Both the position numbers and the translations under genes were made by a program. 64,000 bases of DNA from Pirellulales bacterium. Its GTDB lineage: Bacteria; Planctomycetota; Planctomycetia; Pirellulales; Lacipirellulaceae. The DNA lies in assembly GCA_019636345.1 (NCBI GenBank), contig JAHBXQ010000005.1, positions 372,001 through 436,000 of the forward strand. The letters run 5' to 3'. Positions 39,732 to 49,671 of this stretch are shown one piece after another. Position 1 is the stretch's first letter, and each line of letters begins with the position of its first letter. The notes beneath the pieces are model-generated. The model had not been told where the DNA came from and made no database searches. It worked only from the letters and a program-made list of their open reading frames with translations.

Positions 39732-41378
39732 ATGTCCGCCGTCGATTCCGTTCGTTCGATGAACTCCGCCAGCGAGCGAGATCCGTTCAACAACAACAGT
39801 TACGGGACGCTGGTGGATCGGGGGTACGTCGGGGCGGCGCTCCCGGTGCTCGACGTCCATGATTTCAACGATCGGATCATCCGCGGTTACGAGGAGGGGT
39901 ACGGCGAGAAGGAACTGCCGGCCGACTTGTCGACCGCCCGGTCGCTGATCCCGGCGGGAACCGCGACGCTGCGTGATTTCAGCTACGTGGCGCCGGAGAT
40001 CCCCCGCTACATCCGCGACAACTGCACCGGCTGCATGGACTGCGTGACCGAGTGTCCCGACACGGCGATCCTGGGCAAGGTGCTGAGCGAGTCGGAGCTA
40101 GAGGCGAAGCTCGCCGCGATTCCCGACGCGGACGAACGAGCCAAATTCGCCGAGTCGTGGTCGAAGCCCCGCAAGTATTACGACGGCCCGAAGAAGAAGG
40201 GGCTGGAAGGGGGCGTCTTCGCCATCGTCATCGACCCCAGCAAGTGCAAAGGGTGCGCGGAGTGCGTCACGGTGTGCGACGATCTGGCGCTCGAGATGAT
40301 CCCCAAGACCGAGCCGGTGATGCGCGACATCCGCCGCGGGCATCGGCAGTTCAAAGAGTGCGGCCCCAGCAACGAGGCCTACATCAACGACAGTTTGCTC
40401 GTCGACATGATGCTGCGCGAGCAGACCCACATTTACGTCGGCGGCGCGGGAAGCTGCGCCGGCTGCGGCGAGGGGACCGCGTTGCGGATGATGTGCGCAG
40501 CCACCGGCGCCAAGTACGGCGACCAATGGGGCATCATCGCCGCCACCGGGTGCAATACGGTCTACACCTCGACCTATCCGTACAACCCGTATCTCGTGCC
40601 GTGGACGAACTCGCTGTTCGAGAACGCGCCGGCCGACGCGATGGGAGTTCGCAGCCGGTGGGACCAACTGGGGTGGCGCGACCGCCCGCTGTGGTGCATC
40701 GGGGGAGACGGAGCGATGTTCGACATCGGGTTTCAGTCGCTGTCGAGGCTGTTGGCCTCGGGGATGAACGTCAAGGTGTTCGTGCTCGACACGCAGGTCT
40801 ACAGCAACACGGGGGGACAAGCGTCGACCAGCACCTACACCGGCCAGAACACCAAGATGAGCGTCCACGGCAAGGCGGTCGCCGGCAAACAGGAGCGCCG
40901 CAAGGAGATCGCCCAGATCGCCATGATGCACCCCCGCACCTACGTCGCCCAAACGACCGCGGCGCACGTCAATCATTTCTACAAGGCGGTCCTCGGGGCG
41001 CTGGAGTTCGACGGCCCGGCGGTGGTGAACTGCTACACGACCTGCCAGCCTGAGCACGGCGTGGCCGACAACATGGCGGGCGAGCAGGCCCGGCTGGCGG
41101 TCGACACGCGGGCGTTTCCGCTGCTGGTGTTCGATCCCTCGAAGGGAGATCGGATCAAGGAGCGATTGAGCCTGCAGGGCAACCCGGCGATGAAGGACGA
41201 CTGGTTCAAGAACCCGAAGACGGGCGAAACGGTCGACTTCATCGACTTCTGCCGCAGCGAGGGGCGGTTCGTCAAGCACTTCGACCGCGCCGGAAACCCG
41301 AGCGAGACGCTGCTGCGAGCCCGCGAGGACCGGCTCGAAAACTGGCACACGCTGCAAGAATTGGCGGGATTGCGGTAG
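39732..41378 (+). CDS. pyruvate:ferredoxin oxidoreductase, ferredoxin-beta fused subunit
   Basis: The 548-residue protein matches the second half of NifJ/PFOR. It has an EKR-like region (DPFNNNSYGTLVDRGY), then two 4Fe-4S motifs, C98-C101-C104-C108 (CTGCMDCVTECP) and C172-C175-C178-C182 (CKGCAECVTVCD), with about 60 residues between them. The ThDP-binding beta domain follows (GAGSCAGCGEGTALRM, GGDGAMFDIG, YSNTGGQASTST). ATG 39732 (MSAVDSVRS) is chosen; an ATG at 39678 is possible. Together with the preceding gene the length totals 1,207 residues, like intact NifJ. Confidence 0.92.
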   Translation: MSAVDSVRSMNSASERDPFNNNSYGTLVDRGYVGAALPVLDVHDFNDRIIRGYEEGYGEKELPADLSTARSLIPAGTATLRDFSYVAPEIPRYIRDNCTGCMDCVTECPDTAILGKVLSESELEAKLAAIPDADERAKFAESWSKPRKYYDGPKKKGLEGGVFAIVIDPSKCKGCAECVTVCDDLALEMIPKTEPVMRDIRRGHRQFKECGPSNEAYINDSLLVDMMLREQTHIYVGGAGSCAGCGEGTALRMMCAATGAKYGDQWGIIAATGCNTVYTSTYPYNPYLVPWTNSLFENAPADAMGVRSRWDQLGWRDRPLWCIGGDGAMFDIGFQSLSRLLASGMNVKVFVLDTQVYSNTGGQASTSTYTGQNTKMSVHGKAVAGKQERRKEIAQIAMMHPRTYVAQTTAAHVNHFYKAVLGALEFDGPAVVNCYTTCQPEHGVADNMAGEQARLAVDTRAFPLLVFDPSKGDRIKERLSLQGNPAMKDDWFKNPKTGETVDFIDFCRSEGRFVKHFDRAGNPSETLLRAREDRLENWHTLQELAGLR

Positions 41379-41436
41379 CGCCGAACTGACCGCCGCGGCG
41401 CTTGGCAACGCGCGCTTCGGGACGTAGGCTAGCGGC

Positions 41437-42450
41437 ATGAGCGAGAATCTCCGTGCCGCCGATCGTTCCGTCGCCGTGATTGGCGCCGGGTTGTCCGGGC
41501 TGATCGCCGCGCGTCGCTTGCGCGCGTCCGACGTCGCCGCCGTCGTGTTCGACAAAGGGCGCGGCGTCGGCGGGCGGATGGCGACGCGGCGCACGCCCGG
41601 CGAGGCGCGGTTCGATCACGGGGCCCAGTACTTCACGGTCCGCGACGAACGATTCCGCACCCAGGCCCACGACTGGCTCGAAGCGGGGGTCGTCGCCCCT
41701 TGGCACGGACGGATCGCGGTGATCGAGGGGGGCGGCATCCGCACCTCGCCCATTCTCCGCGATCGCTTCGTCGGCGTCCCCGGGATGAACGCCGTCTGCA
41801 AGCATCTGGCCGATGGGCTCGACGTGCGCTGCGGCGTGCGGGTCGGCGCGGTCGAGCGGGTCGGTTCGCGGTGGCGGCTGACTGACGACGCGGGGAGCGC
41901 GCTGGGCGAGTTCGATCAGATCCTGTCGACGGCCCCGGCCCCGCAAACCGCGGCGTTGTTGGCAGCCGTCCCCGGCGTCGCCGCAGCCGCCGCGCAGGTG
42001 CAGATGCACCAGTGCTGGGCGGTCATGGCCGAGTTCGACGCGCCGCTGTTGGCCGAGTTCGACGGGGCGTTCGTCAACGAGGGCCCCCTGTCCTGGTTGG
42101 CGCGCGACACCTCGAAGCCGGGCCGCGTCGCCCTGGCCGGCGGCGACTGTTGGGTGCTGCACGGCTCGCACGCGTGGAGCGCGGCGCATCTCGACGCCGC
42201 CCCCGAGGAGGTCGCAAGAGAATTGCTCGCGGCGTTCTTCGTCGCGGCCCGCGTGTCGCCGGCGCCGACGCGCTCGCTCGTCGCCCATCGCTGGTTGTAC
42301 TCGAGCCCCGTCGAGCCTCGCCCCGAACGATTTTTGCGCGACGACCGCTTGCAGGCGTATGCCGCGGGCGACTGGTGCGGGGGGCCGCGCGTCGAGGGGG
42401 CGTTCCTCAGCGGGTTGTCCGCCGCCGAGGCGATGCTGGGGTTGGCGTAG
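41437..42450 (+). CDS. FAD-dependent NAD(P)/amine oxidase-like protein (renalase-like)
   Basis: The 337-residue protein begins with a dinucleotide-binding motif (VAVIGAGLSGLIAARRL) and an FAD-contact segment (VFDKGRGVGGRMATRR), then FDHGAQYFTVRD. Near the C-terminus AAGDWCGGPRVEGAFLSGLSAA closes the FAD site. This is the pattern of COG3380/renalase-like flavoproteins. The substrate is unknown. Confidence 0.87.
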   Translation: MSENLRAADRSVAVIGAGLSGLIAARRLRASDVAAVVFDKGRGVGGRMATRRTPGEARFDHGAQYFTVRDERFRTQAHDWLEAGVVAPWHGRIAVIEGGGIRTSPILRDRFVGVPGMNAVCKHLADGLDVRCGVRVGAVERVGSRWRLTDDAGSALGEFDQILSTAPAPQTAALLAAVPGVAAAAAQVQMHQCWAVMAEFDAPLLAEFDGAFVNEGPLSWLARDTSKPGRVALAGGDCWVLHGSHAWSAAHLDAAPEEVARELLAAFFVAARVSPAPTRSLVAHRWLYSSPVEPRPERFLRDDRLQAYAAGDWCGGPRVEGAFLSGLSAAEAMLGLA

Positions 42451-42536
42451 CGTCTCCGCAGAGTCGACGTCCGGAATCGACCGGTTTTCCGACCGCTGCG
42501 AGAAAGCCCCGCAGACACTCAACAAGGAATCGCGTC

Positions 42537-42998
42537 ATGCAACCTGCGTCGTCGGGCAAGTCCGTGCGGAAGTCAATCGGCCTGACGGCGGGGATCGTCG
42601 GCGGGATCGTGGGGGGAATCTTCGGCTCGCAGGCGGGCCGAGAGGCCGTGCAGCATTACTTCCGCAGCGACGCCTCGATCGACCGCGAACTGGTCGAGGC
42701 GGCCAATCAGATCAACGCGACGCTGCCGATGACGATCGATCGCAACACGCGGCTCGACTCGACCGCCGCCTTGCCGGGCAAGAAATTCTGCTACCTGTAC
42801 ACGATTCTCGACCTCGACCCGCCGCCGACCGCCGGGGAGCTCGAAGCGATGATGAAACCCCTGATGATCAACAACTATCGGACGGCGCCCGAGATGAAGA
42901 CGATGCGCGATCAGGACGTGACGCTCGTCTACAAATACCGCGACGAGGCGGGCAATCTGCTCGCCTCGTTCGAGGTGACGACGCGCGAGTTGGAGTAG
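42537..42998 (+). CDS. hypothetical protein with N-terminal glycine-rich membrane segment
   Basis: The 153-residue protein starts at ATG 42537 and has a single hydrophobic Gly-rich helix (IGLTAGIVGGIVGGIFGSQAG) followed by a soluble domain (INATLPMTIDRNTRLDSTAALPGKKF, FCYLYTILDL, VTLVYKYRDEAGNLLASFEV). The soluble part looks like a small alpha/beta domain seen in hypothetical proteins. Function unknown. The next gene starts 10 bp downstream, suggesting an operon. Confidence 0.8.
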   Translation: MQPASSGKSVRKSIGLTAGIVGGIVGGIFGSQAGREAVQHYFRSDASIDRELVEAANQINATLPMTIDRNTRLDSTAALPGKKFCYLYTILDLDPPPTAGELEAMMKPLMINNYRTAPEMKTMRDQDVTLVYKYRDEAGNLLASFEVTTRELE

Positions 42999-43008
42999 CC
43001 GAGGCGTT

Positions 43009-44355
43009 ATGTGGCGATCGGAACGACTTCGCCGGCGTTTGGCCGCCGGCAGCCCGGCGGCGCTCAACTTGTACGCCGTCGGGGCGGCGTTCACCGCCTA
43101 CTTCTGCATGTACGCCTTCCGCAAGCCGTTCGCCGCGGCGACGTACGAGGGGCTCACGACCACCGCGCTCGGCGCCACGTTGCAGCTCAAAACGACGCTG
43201 GTCGTCAGCCAAGTGCTGGGCTACGCCACGGCCAAGTTCCTGGGAATCAAGTTCTGCAGCGAGGCGCGCCGCGGGCGACGGGCGCTCTGGCTCGTGGCGA
43301 TGATCGCCGCCGCCGAGGGAGCGCTGGTGCTGTTGGCCGTCGTCCCCGTCGAGTGGAAGCCGCTGGCGATGTTCCTCAACGGCCTGCCGCTGGGAATGGT
43401 CTGGGGGCTGGTCGTGCAGTATCTGGAAGGGCGACGAACGTCCGACTTCCTGCTCGCGGGACTCTGCTGCTCGTTCATCCTGGCCAGCGGCGTGGTGAAG
43501 GACGTGGGGCGCGGCCTGATGGCGGCGGGCGACGCCCGGCCTGCGGCGCTGGCGGCCATTCCGCCGGCGACCGAGTTCTGGATGCCCGCCGTCGCGGGGG
43601 CGCTGTTCTTGCCGCTGGCGCTGCTGGCGATCTGGCTGCTCGATCACCTCCCCGATCCCACCGCCGCCGACCGACGCGAGCGGTGCGAACGCGCCCCCAT
43701 GGACGCCGCCGATCGCCGCGCGTTCCTGCGCCGGTTCTGGCCGGGTCTCGCGCTGCTGGTGCTCGGCTACTTCCTGCTGACCGCGCTGCGCGACTTTCGC
43801 GACAACTACATGGTCGACGTGCTCCAGGAACTGGGCTACTCCTACGACGAGCACGGTTCGGCGATCTCGCGGATGGAACTGCTGGTGTCCTTCGTCGTGC
43901 TCGGTGCGATGGGCAGCCTGATCCTGGTGCGGAACAACGTCCGCGGGCTCGCCGTCGTGCTGTCGGCGATGGTCGCGGGGTTCGCGCTCATCGGCGGCGC
44001 GACCTATCTCAAACAAATCGGCGCCATCGACGGACTGTGGTGGATGACGCTGTTGGGCACGGGGGCCTACTTGGCGTACGTCCCCTACAACGCCATGTTG
44101 TTCGATCGCCTGTTCGCCGCGACGCAGACCGTGGGGACCGCCGTGTTCGCGATCTACGTCGCCGACGCGATCGCCTACGTCGGCAGCGTGGCGGCGCTGC
44201 TGCTGAAAGACCATTCGTGGGGAGACGCCACCTCGACCTCGTTCTTGATGCAGCTGGCGTACGTCGTCAGCGCCGTCTCGGTCCCCGCGGTCGCGGCGAG
44301 CGGCGTTTACTTCTGGCGGCGCAAGGCGAGCCCTGCGCCGGGCGCCCCGGGCTGA
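43009..44355 (+). CDS. DUF5690 family, MFS-like membrane transporter
   Basis: The 448-residue protein has about 12 membrane helices. The N-terminal segment YFCMYAFRKPFAAATYEGL is reminiscent of sugar-phosphate antiporters and DUF5690 proteins. KFLGIKFCSEARRGRRALWL and PLGMVWGLVVQYLEGRRTSDFLLAGLCCSFILASGVVKDVGR support DUF5690. The substrate is unknown. Confidence 0.85.
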   Translation: MWRSERLRRRLAAGSPAALNLYAVGAAFTAYFCMYAFRKPFAAATYEGLTTTALGATLQLKTTLVVSQVLGYATAKFLGIKFCSEARRGRRALWLVAMIAAAEGALVLLAVVPVEWKPLAMFLNGLPLGMVWGLVVQYLEGRRTSDFLLAGLCCSFILASGVVKDVGRGLMAAGDARPAALAAIPPATEFWMPAVAGALFLPLALLAIWLLDHLPDPTAADRRERCERAPMDAADRRAFLRRFWPGLALLVLGYFLLTALRDFRDNYMVDVLQELGYSYDEHGSAISRMELLVSFVVLGAMGSLILVRNNVRGLAVVLSAMVAGFALIGGATYLKQIGAIDGLWWMTLLGTGAYLAYVPYNAMLFDRLFAATQTVGTAVFAIYVADAIAYVGSVAALLLKDHSWGDATSTSFLMQLAYVVSAVSVPAVAASGVYFWRRKASPAPGAPG

Positions 44356-44623
44356 ACCGTACGCCGCAAGCAAGCGGCGCGCCGGTCGGCGCGACGTGCG
44401 CAATTCGACTGGTCCGCTGCGCGGCCGGCGTGAATGCGTCAACTGCGCAGCGGGGGTTCCCAGGGCAAGCTGCCCCCTGTGTGGTTTGACTCACCTCCGT
44501 CGCCCCCTGGCGGGCTCGGGCAGCGACGCGGCGGGTTGTCGCCTGGCGCGGCGGGGCGTACTCTCAAGATATCTTGTCCCAAGCGTTTGGGACCGTTGCC
44601 CCGCGGCCCCGAGATCGCCCCTC

Positions 44624-46801
44624 GTGTTGGTTCTGCTGCGACATGCCGTGCGGGTAGCGAGCGCAGGGCTGGCCCTGGTCGCCGTCGGGACGCCCGCGAC
44701 GGCCATGGACGACGCGGGACGCCAGCGATTTCGCCAAACGGTCGAGCCGATCCTCGCCGACCGCTGCTACGACTGCCACGGCCACGGCGCCAGCGAAGCG
44801 GGCGTCGCGCTGGACGGCGGCGAGTCAGGCGATCCGCCGCTCGACGATCCGCAACTCTGGCAACGGGCCCTGCGGCAATTGCGCGCCGGGTTGATGCCCC
44901 CGGACGGCGACGCGCTGGAAGGCGCGGAGCTCGCCGCGCTCGAACGCTGGATCGTGCGCGACGCTCTGCAGTTCGATCCCGAGCGCCCCGACCCGGGACG
45001 AGTGACGATTCGCCGGCTCAATCGCACCGAGTACCGCAACACGGTGCGCGATCTGTTGGGGGTCGATTTCAACGCGGCCGACGCCTTCCCCCCCGACGAC
45101 ACGGGGCATGGGTTCGACACTCTGGGGGAAGTCCTCACGACGTCGCCGCTGTTGTTGGAGAAGTACGTCGAGGCCGCGGGGGACGTCGTCGCGGCGGCGG
45201 CGGAACAAGCCCGACGATCCCAGCCCGTCCCGCCGGACGATCAACCGGAAGCGGACGCGCCGCCCCCCGATCCGTTCGTCGCCTGGCACGCCGTCGACGG
45301 CGCCGCGTACTTCGCCGATGCCGACCTGCCGGCCGACCAGCGCCGCAATCGGGCCGAGCAAGCGCTGACCCATTTCGCATCGCGGGCGTTTCGACGACCC
45401 GTCGACGACGCGACCGTCGCACGGCTCGTCGCGTTGGCCGAGGCGCAGTGGTCCGAGGGCGAGCAGTTCGCCGCAGGGTTGACGCGCGCGATGACCGCGG
45501 TGCTCGCCTCCCCGCGATTCTTGTTTCGGATCGAAGAGATCGAGCCGGCGCCGGCGGGAGAACACCCGCTGGTCGACCAGTTCGCGCTCGCCTCGCGGCT
45601 GTCGTACTTCCTGTGGTCGACGATGCCCGACGCCGCGCTGTTGGAGCTGGCGGCCCAAGGCCGGCTGCGGGCCGAACTGCCGGCCCAGCTCGAACGGATG
45701 CTGGCCGACGGACGCAGCGAGCAGTTCTACCGCAACTTCGTCGGGCAATGGCTGCAAACCCGCGACGTCGAGTCGGTGCCGATCGATCCGGCGTTCGTTT
45801 CGCTGCGCGACGACCCGCGCTTCGCCGAGTTCGACGTCAAACGGAACCGCTTCCGCCAGTTGCGCCGCCGCAGCGAACGCCAGGACCGGCTGACCAAGGC
45901 CGAGCGGTCCGAACTCGCCGCGCTGCGCAAGGAGATGAACGACTTCCGCGCCAAATTCGGCGACCAGCAGTTCAGTTACGAACTGCGGGAGTCGATGCGC
46001 GAAGAGACCGAGCGGCATTTCGAGTACGTCGTCGTCGAGAATCGCCCGCTCGTGGAATTGCTCGACGCAAACTACGCCTTTCTCAATCAAGGGCTCGCCC
46101 GGCACTACGGCCTGGAGAGCCTCGTCGAGCATTTGCCGACCGACGGCGTCCGGCGGATCGAGTTGCCGGCCGGCACTCCCCGCGGGGGCGTGTTGACGCA
46201 AGGCTCGCTGCTGACGGTCACGTCGAACCCCGATCGCACCTCGCCGGTGAAACGGGGACAGTTCATCCTCGAAAACATCCTGGGGACCCCCGCCGCCCCG
46301 CCGCCGGCGAACGTCCCCCCGCTCGATTCCGAGGCCGCCGGCGCCGGCGGCCGGCCGCTCACGGTTCGCGAGTCGATGGAACTCCATCGCGCCGATCCGA
46401 CGTGCCATTCCTGTCACGCCCGCATGGACCCGCTGGGGCTGGCCCTTGAAAACTTCAACGCGATGGGGGCTTGGCGCGACACCGAGCGGGGCGAGCCGAT
46501 CGACTCCTCCGCGACCATGGCGTCGGGCGAACGACTCGCCGGGGCCGCCGATCTCAAGCGCGCACTCGCCCACGGCCATCGCCGCGAGTTCTTGGTCTGT
46601 CTCACCGAAAAGCTGTTGACCTACGGCCTGGGCCGCGGGTTGGAGTACCATGACGTGGGGACGGTCGACGCGATCGTCGACCGGATCGAGGCCGAAGGAG
46701 GCACGGCCCGGGCGCTGCTGACGGGGGTCGTCCAGTCGGCCCCGTTCCAACGTCGCCGCGCCGACGTCGAAACGACCGTGGCGGCGACGCCGACGCCTTG
46801 A
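44624..46801 (+). CDS. planctomycete cytochrome/DUF1587-DUF1595-DUF1592-DUF1588-DUF1585 protein
   Basis: From the GTG at 44624 the product has about 725 residues, with a signal peptide (ending TPATAMDD) and a haem-binding CYDCH (C48, C51, H52). DUF1587 (RLNRTEYRNTVRDLLGVDF), DUF1595, DUF1592 (LASRLSYFLWSTMPDAAL), DUF1588 (GGVLTQGSLLTVTSNPDRTSPVKRG) and DUF1585 follow. A second cysteine cluster, CHSCHARMDPLGLALENF, lies near residue 590. It is paired with a DUF1552 gene 39 bp downstream, the standard planctomycete gene couple. The role is thought to be extracytoplasmic and redox-related but is not established. The start is uncertain. Confidence 0.9.
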   Translation: MLVLLRHAVRVASAGLALVAVGTPATAMDDAGRQRFRQTVEPILADRCYDCHGHGASEAGVALDGGESGDPPLDDPQLWQRALRQLRAGLMPPDGDALEGAELAALERWIVRDALQFDPERPDPGRVTIRRLNRTEYRNTVRDLLGVDFNAADAFPPDDTGHGFDTLGEVLTTSPLLLEKYVEAAGDVVAAAAEQARRSQPVPPDDQPEADAPPPDPFVAWHAVDGAAYFADADLPADQRRNRAEQALTHFASRAFRRPVDDATVARLVALAEAQWSEGEQFAAGLTRAMTAVLASPRFLFRIEEIEPAPAGEHPLVDQFALASRLSYFLWSTMPDAALLELAAQGRLRAELPAQLERMLADGRSEQFYRNFVGQWLQTRDVESVPIDPAFVSLRDDPRFAEFDVKRNRFRQLRRRSERQDRLTKAERSELAALRKEMNDFRAKFGDQQFSYELRESMREETERHFEYVVVENRPLVELLDANYAFLNQGLARHYGLESLVEHLPTDGVRRIELPAGTPRGGVLTQGSLLTVTSNPDRTSPVKRGQFILENILGTPAAPPPANVPPLDSEAAGAGGRPLTVRESMELHRADPTCHSCHARMDPLGLALENFNAMGAWRDTERGEPIDSSATMASGERLAGAADLKRALAHGHRREFLVCLTEKLLTYGLGRGLEYHDVGTVDAIVDRIEAEGGTARALLTGVVQSAPFQRRRADVETTVAATPTP

Positions 46802-46840
46802 GCCGTACCCGGTCCGAGCAAGCCCGAAGCGAGGGACGCC

Positions 46841-48232
46841 ATGCACGACTTCCGATTCCGCCGTCAAGAAACGTCCGCCCCGGCCTTGCCGCGACGCCAG
46901 TTCCTGCTGCGCGGGTTGGGAGCGGCGCTGGCCGTGCCGGCGTGGCAGTCGCTGCAACGCACGGCCCTGAGCGCGGCCGCGGGCGCTCCGCCGTTGGCGA
47001 CGACCCCGGGGGGCGCCCCGCTGCGAATGGCGTACGTGTACTTTCCCAACGGCGCCATCCCCGCGATGTGGGCGCCGACGCGCGCGGAGAACGACTGGAG
47101 CCTGAGCCCCACTCTGGCCGATCTCGCCCCCTGGAAGCACAAGCTGCAGGTCCTCGCGGGTCTCGACCAGCGGAACGCCCAAGGGGGGCCCGACGGCGCG
47201 GGGGACCACGCCCGCGGCGGCTCGGTCTTCCTGACCGGCGTGCGGCTCCGCAAAAGCGCCACCGACGTCCGCGCCGGCCAAAGCATCGATCAGGCGGTCG
47301 CCCAGCGCATGGGTCACGCCGCGCGCATCCCCTCGCTGGAACTCACCTGCGACCAGGTTCGCAAAAGCGGCACCTGCGACTCGGGCTACTCGTGCGCCTA
47401 CGTGTTCAACATGTCGTGGCACGACGCGACCACCCCCATGACCCCCGAGCCGAACCCCCGGCAGGCGTTCGAGCGGCTGTTCGGCGCCGGTTCGCCCGAG
47501 GAGCGAGCCCGTAGTCTCGTCCAACGGCGGGCCCGCCAGCGGTCGATCCTCGACTATCTGGCCGACGACGCAAAGTCGCTCCACGGACGACTCGACCGCA
47601 GCGATCGCGCCAAGCTCGACCAGTACCTCACGGGCGTCCGCGAACTGGAACGCCGCATCGAACAGGAAGAGCGGTTCGCCGCCACGCTCGATCCGGCGAT
47701 CGAGGCCCCCGCCGGCATTCCCCAGGAGTTCGCCGGGCATGTCGACCTGATGCTCGACGTGCTCGCGCTGGCGTTCCAAACCGATTCGACCCGCGTGGCC
47801 ACGCTGCTCATGTCGCACGACGGCAGCAACCGCCCGTTCCACGACATCGGCGTCTCCGAGGGGCATCACGACCTGAGCCACCATCAGAACCGACCCGAAC
47901 GCGTCCAAAAGGTCGCCGAGATCGATCACTGGTACGCCCGCCGCTTCGCGGGGCTGCTCGAGCGGCTCGACGCCATTCCCGACGTCGACGGCCGGACCGT
48001 CCTCGACAACTCGATGATCGTCTACGGCTCGGGCAACGCCGACGGCAACGCCCACACCCACGTCAACCTGCCCATCGTGCTGGCCGGCGGCGGCGGCGGA
48101 ACGCTCGCCCCGGGCCGGTTCGTCGACCACGGCGGCCAACCGCTCTGCAACCTCTTCCTCTCGCTCGCCGACCGCATGGGAGTCGACCTGCCCAGATTCG
48201 GCGACTCGACAGGCCGGCTCGGCAATCTGTAA
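46841..48232 (+). CDS. DUF1552 family exported protein
   Basis: The 463-residue protein has a twin-arginine-like leader (PRRQFLLRGLGAALAVPAW). Family motifs include RMAYVYFPNGAIPAMWAP, GDHARGGSVFLTG, SLELTC and MIVYGSGNADGNAHTHVNLPIVLAGGGGG. These DUF1552 proteins travel with DUF1592/DUF1588 cytochromes and are likely periplasmic partners of them. The function is not experimentally defined. Confidence 0.92.
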   Translation: MHDFRFRRQETSAPALPRRQFLLRGLGAALAVPAWQSLQRTALSAAAGAPPLATTPGGAPLRMAYVYFPNGAIPAMWAPTRAENDWSLSPTLADLAPWKHKLQVLAGLDQRNAQGGPDGAGDHARGGSVFLTGVRLRKSATDVRAGQSIDQAVAQRMGHAARIPSLELTCDQVRKSGTCDSGYSCAYVFNMSWHDATTPMTPEPNPRQAFERLFGAGSPEERARSLVQRRARQRSILDYLADDAKSLHGRLDRSDRAKLDQYLTGVRELERRIEQEERFAATLDPAIEAPAGIPQEFAGHVDLMLDVLALAFQTDSTRVATLLMSHDGSNRPFHDIGVSEGHHDLSHHQNRPERVQKVAEIDHWYARRFAGLLERLDAIPDVDGRTVLDNSMIVYGSGNADGNAHTHVNLPIVLAGGGGGTLAPGRFVDHGGQPLCNLFLSLADRMGVDLPRFGDSTGRLGNL

Positions 48233-48669
48233 ACGCGACAACGGCGGGCGATTCGCGCGGCGGTCCGACGCCGGACGAAACCGCGTCCCACCCCCCTGAG
48301 CGGACGACGCTAGCCGCCGGTGAAGCGCGAACAGGGCCGCCCGTCGTTTCGTCCCCACGAACGGCTGTGTCGTCGCGTCGTTCAGCGGCGACGAGCGCCC
48401 GCCGCTCATTGTTGCGCTTGGGGGCAAAGCGCGAATGCGACTAGCGGAACGGCCGAGCGGCGCCTCTTGCTCGGCCGTCGACGGCGCCGCCGACGGTCCG
48501 CCGGCCCGGCCGCGCGACTGTGCCGGCATGTCGGCTCGACGCAGGTTGAGCCGCTCTCTCTTGCTCGCCAACGGCACGCCCTCATGGATGGCCGAACGTA
48601 GTGCCGTTGACCGGACGCGACCAAGCGGAGCGGCTGGTTCTTGGGCCGGCCTAGGTCAGATGCAACCGC
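48233..48669. other. intergenic holding a palindromic repeat
   Basis: No gene was recognised between the DUF1552 gene and the convergent GH43-like gene. The main structure is the TGAGCGG/CCGCTCA repeat at 48296-48409. Confidence 0.5.
48296..48409. repeat. TGAGCGG/CCGCTCA palindromic repeat, copy 4 (inverted)
   Basis: This 114 bp element begins CTGAGCGGACGACGCTAGC and ends AGCGCCCGCCGCTCATT. Compared with the copies at 13.7 and 15.3 kb it lies in the opposite orientation. The central part has diverged. Confidence 0.85.
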
Positions 48670-49671
48670 TTATCGAGCCGACTTCTGAGGGTGAGGATAG
48701 GCCGACTTGAGGCGTTCCAGTTCATCCTTCGTGATCGCCAGCACGGAACCATGGCGAAATGCGTATGGGAATTGGAAATCCGTCGCCGGCGCGAATTGCC
48801 CGGTGCTGAGGTCGTTGCTGACAAAAGGCATGTAGCCGAACGCGCCGGCGCCGATTCGATCGCTGACGTTGTCCAACAGCAGAGTCCACGCCGGCGCCTG
48901 AGCGTCGGCGGCAGCTTCCAGCTGATAGCAGATCGGACCTTCAAAGTTCTTTCCCTTCCCCGCCGTGAATTGCTCCATCTCCTGCCAGGGTCCCGTCAAC
49001 TTCTTGCTGCTTGCCATGCTGACCGACTTTTCCTCGTCGTCCTTCATGAAACGATAATAGACGTCTCCGTCCCGCGCGATATGGACGTCAATGACATGAT
49101 GGGGCCTTTCGATATAGACAAACGGCTTGTCGAACGCGTGGAAGTCCCTGGTGTGCGCCGCCCAGATGCGCTGCTTGGCGTAGTTGTCTCTTTTGGTCGT
49201 CGAGGCCCAGTAGACCAGATAGTCCCCGGCCTCTTCATCGTAGATGGCCTCGGGCGCCCAGACGCAACCGGCTTCCTCGGGGGCGACCAGCGCCAGCCTT
49301 GGCGGCGACCAATGCACAAGATCAGTCGATTCCCAGATGACGATGGACCGGCTGCCCGCATGCGTGGCCCGATGCCAGTCGCGATTCCTGTTGATGCACA
49401 GATCGGTGGCAATGAGCCAGACTTTCGGCCCGTCGTGCGATCGCAGAAGAAATGAATCGCGCACGCCGCATTCGCCCACATCGCTTACCAACACGGGATT
49501 TCCGCCGCTGAGCGCGTCCCACTGCTTGCCGTCCCGGCTGACGCCGAAGTAGATCTGCTCGGACAATGGGGTCGTCTCGTCCCTGAAGGTCGAGAACAGA
49601 AACCCGCCCTGCGCTGATATCTCGGCGGAAAGAGCCAGGGCAGCCAAAAGAGACGCCGACAAAATCTTCAT
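48670..49671 (-). CDS. glycoside hydrolase family 43-like exported protein
   Basis: ATG 49671 (MKILSASLLAALALSAEISAQG) gives a signal peptide and a 333-residue protein. The five-bladed-propeller style is suggested by repeated DG/W segments: YFGVSRDGKQWDAL, SIVIWESTDLVHWSPP, CVWAPEAIYDEEAGDYLVYWAS, FEGPICYQL. WAPEAIYD resembles the GH43 blade carrying a catalytic acid. It is likely a secreted arabinofuranosidase/xylosidase-like enzyme; specificity is unknown. It is the last core-like gene before the cassette region. Confidence 0.82.
   Translation of the reverse strand: MKILSASLLAALALSAEISAQGGFLFSTFRDETTPLSEQIYFGVSRDGKQWDALSGGNPVLVSDVGECGVRDSFLLRSHDGPKVWLIATDLCINRNRDWHRATHAGSRSIVIWESTDLVHWSPPRLALVAPEEAGCVWAPEAIYDEEAGDYLVYWASTTKRDNYAKQRIWAAHTRDFHAFDKPFVYIERPHHVIDVHIARDGDVYYRFMKDDEEKSVSMASSKKLTGPWQEMEQFTAGKGKNFEGPICYQLEAAADAQAPAWTLLLDNVSDRIGAGAFGYMPFVSNDLSTGQFAPATDFQFPYAFRHGSVLAITKDELERLKSAYPHPQKSAR

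Noticed and set aside
44825-48577. A 1,250-codon open frame on the minus strand
   Set aside because: It lies antisense to the DUF1592 and DUF1552 genes and is Arg/Gly/Ala-rich with no motifs; high GC with few stops explains it.
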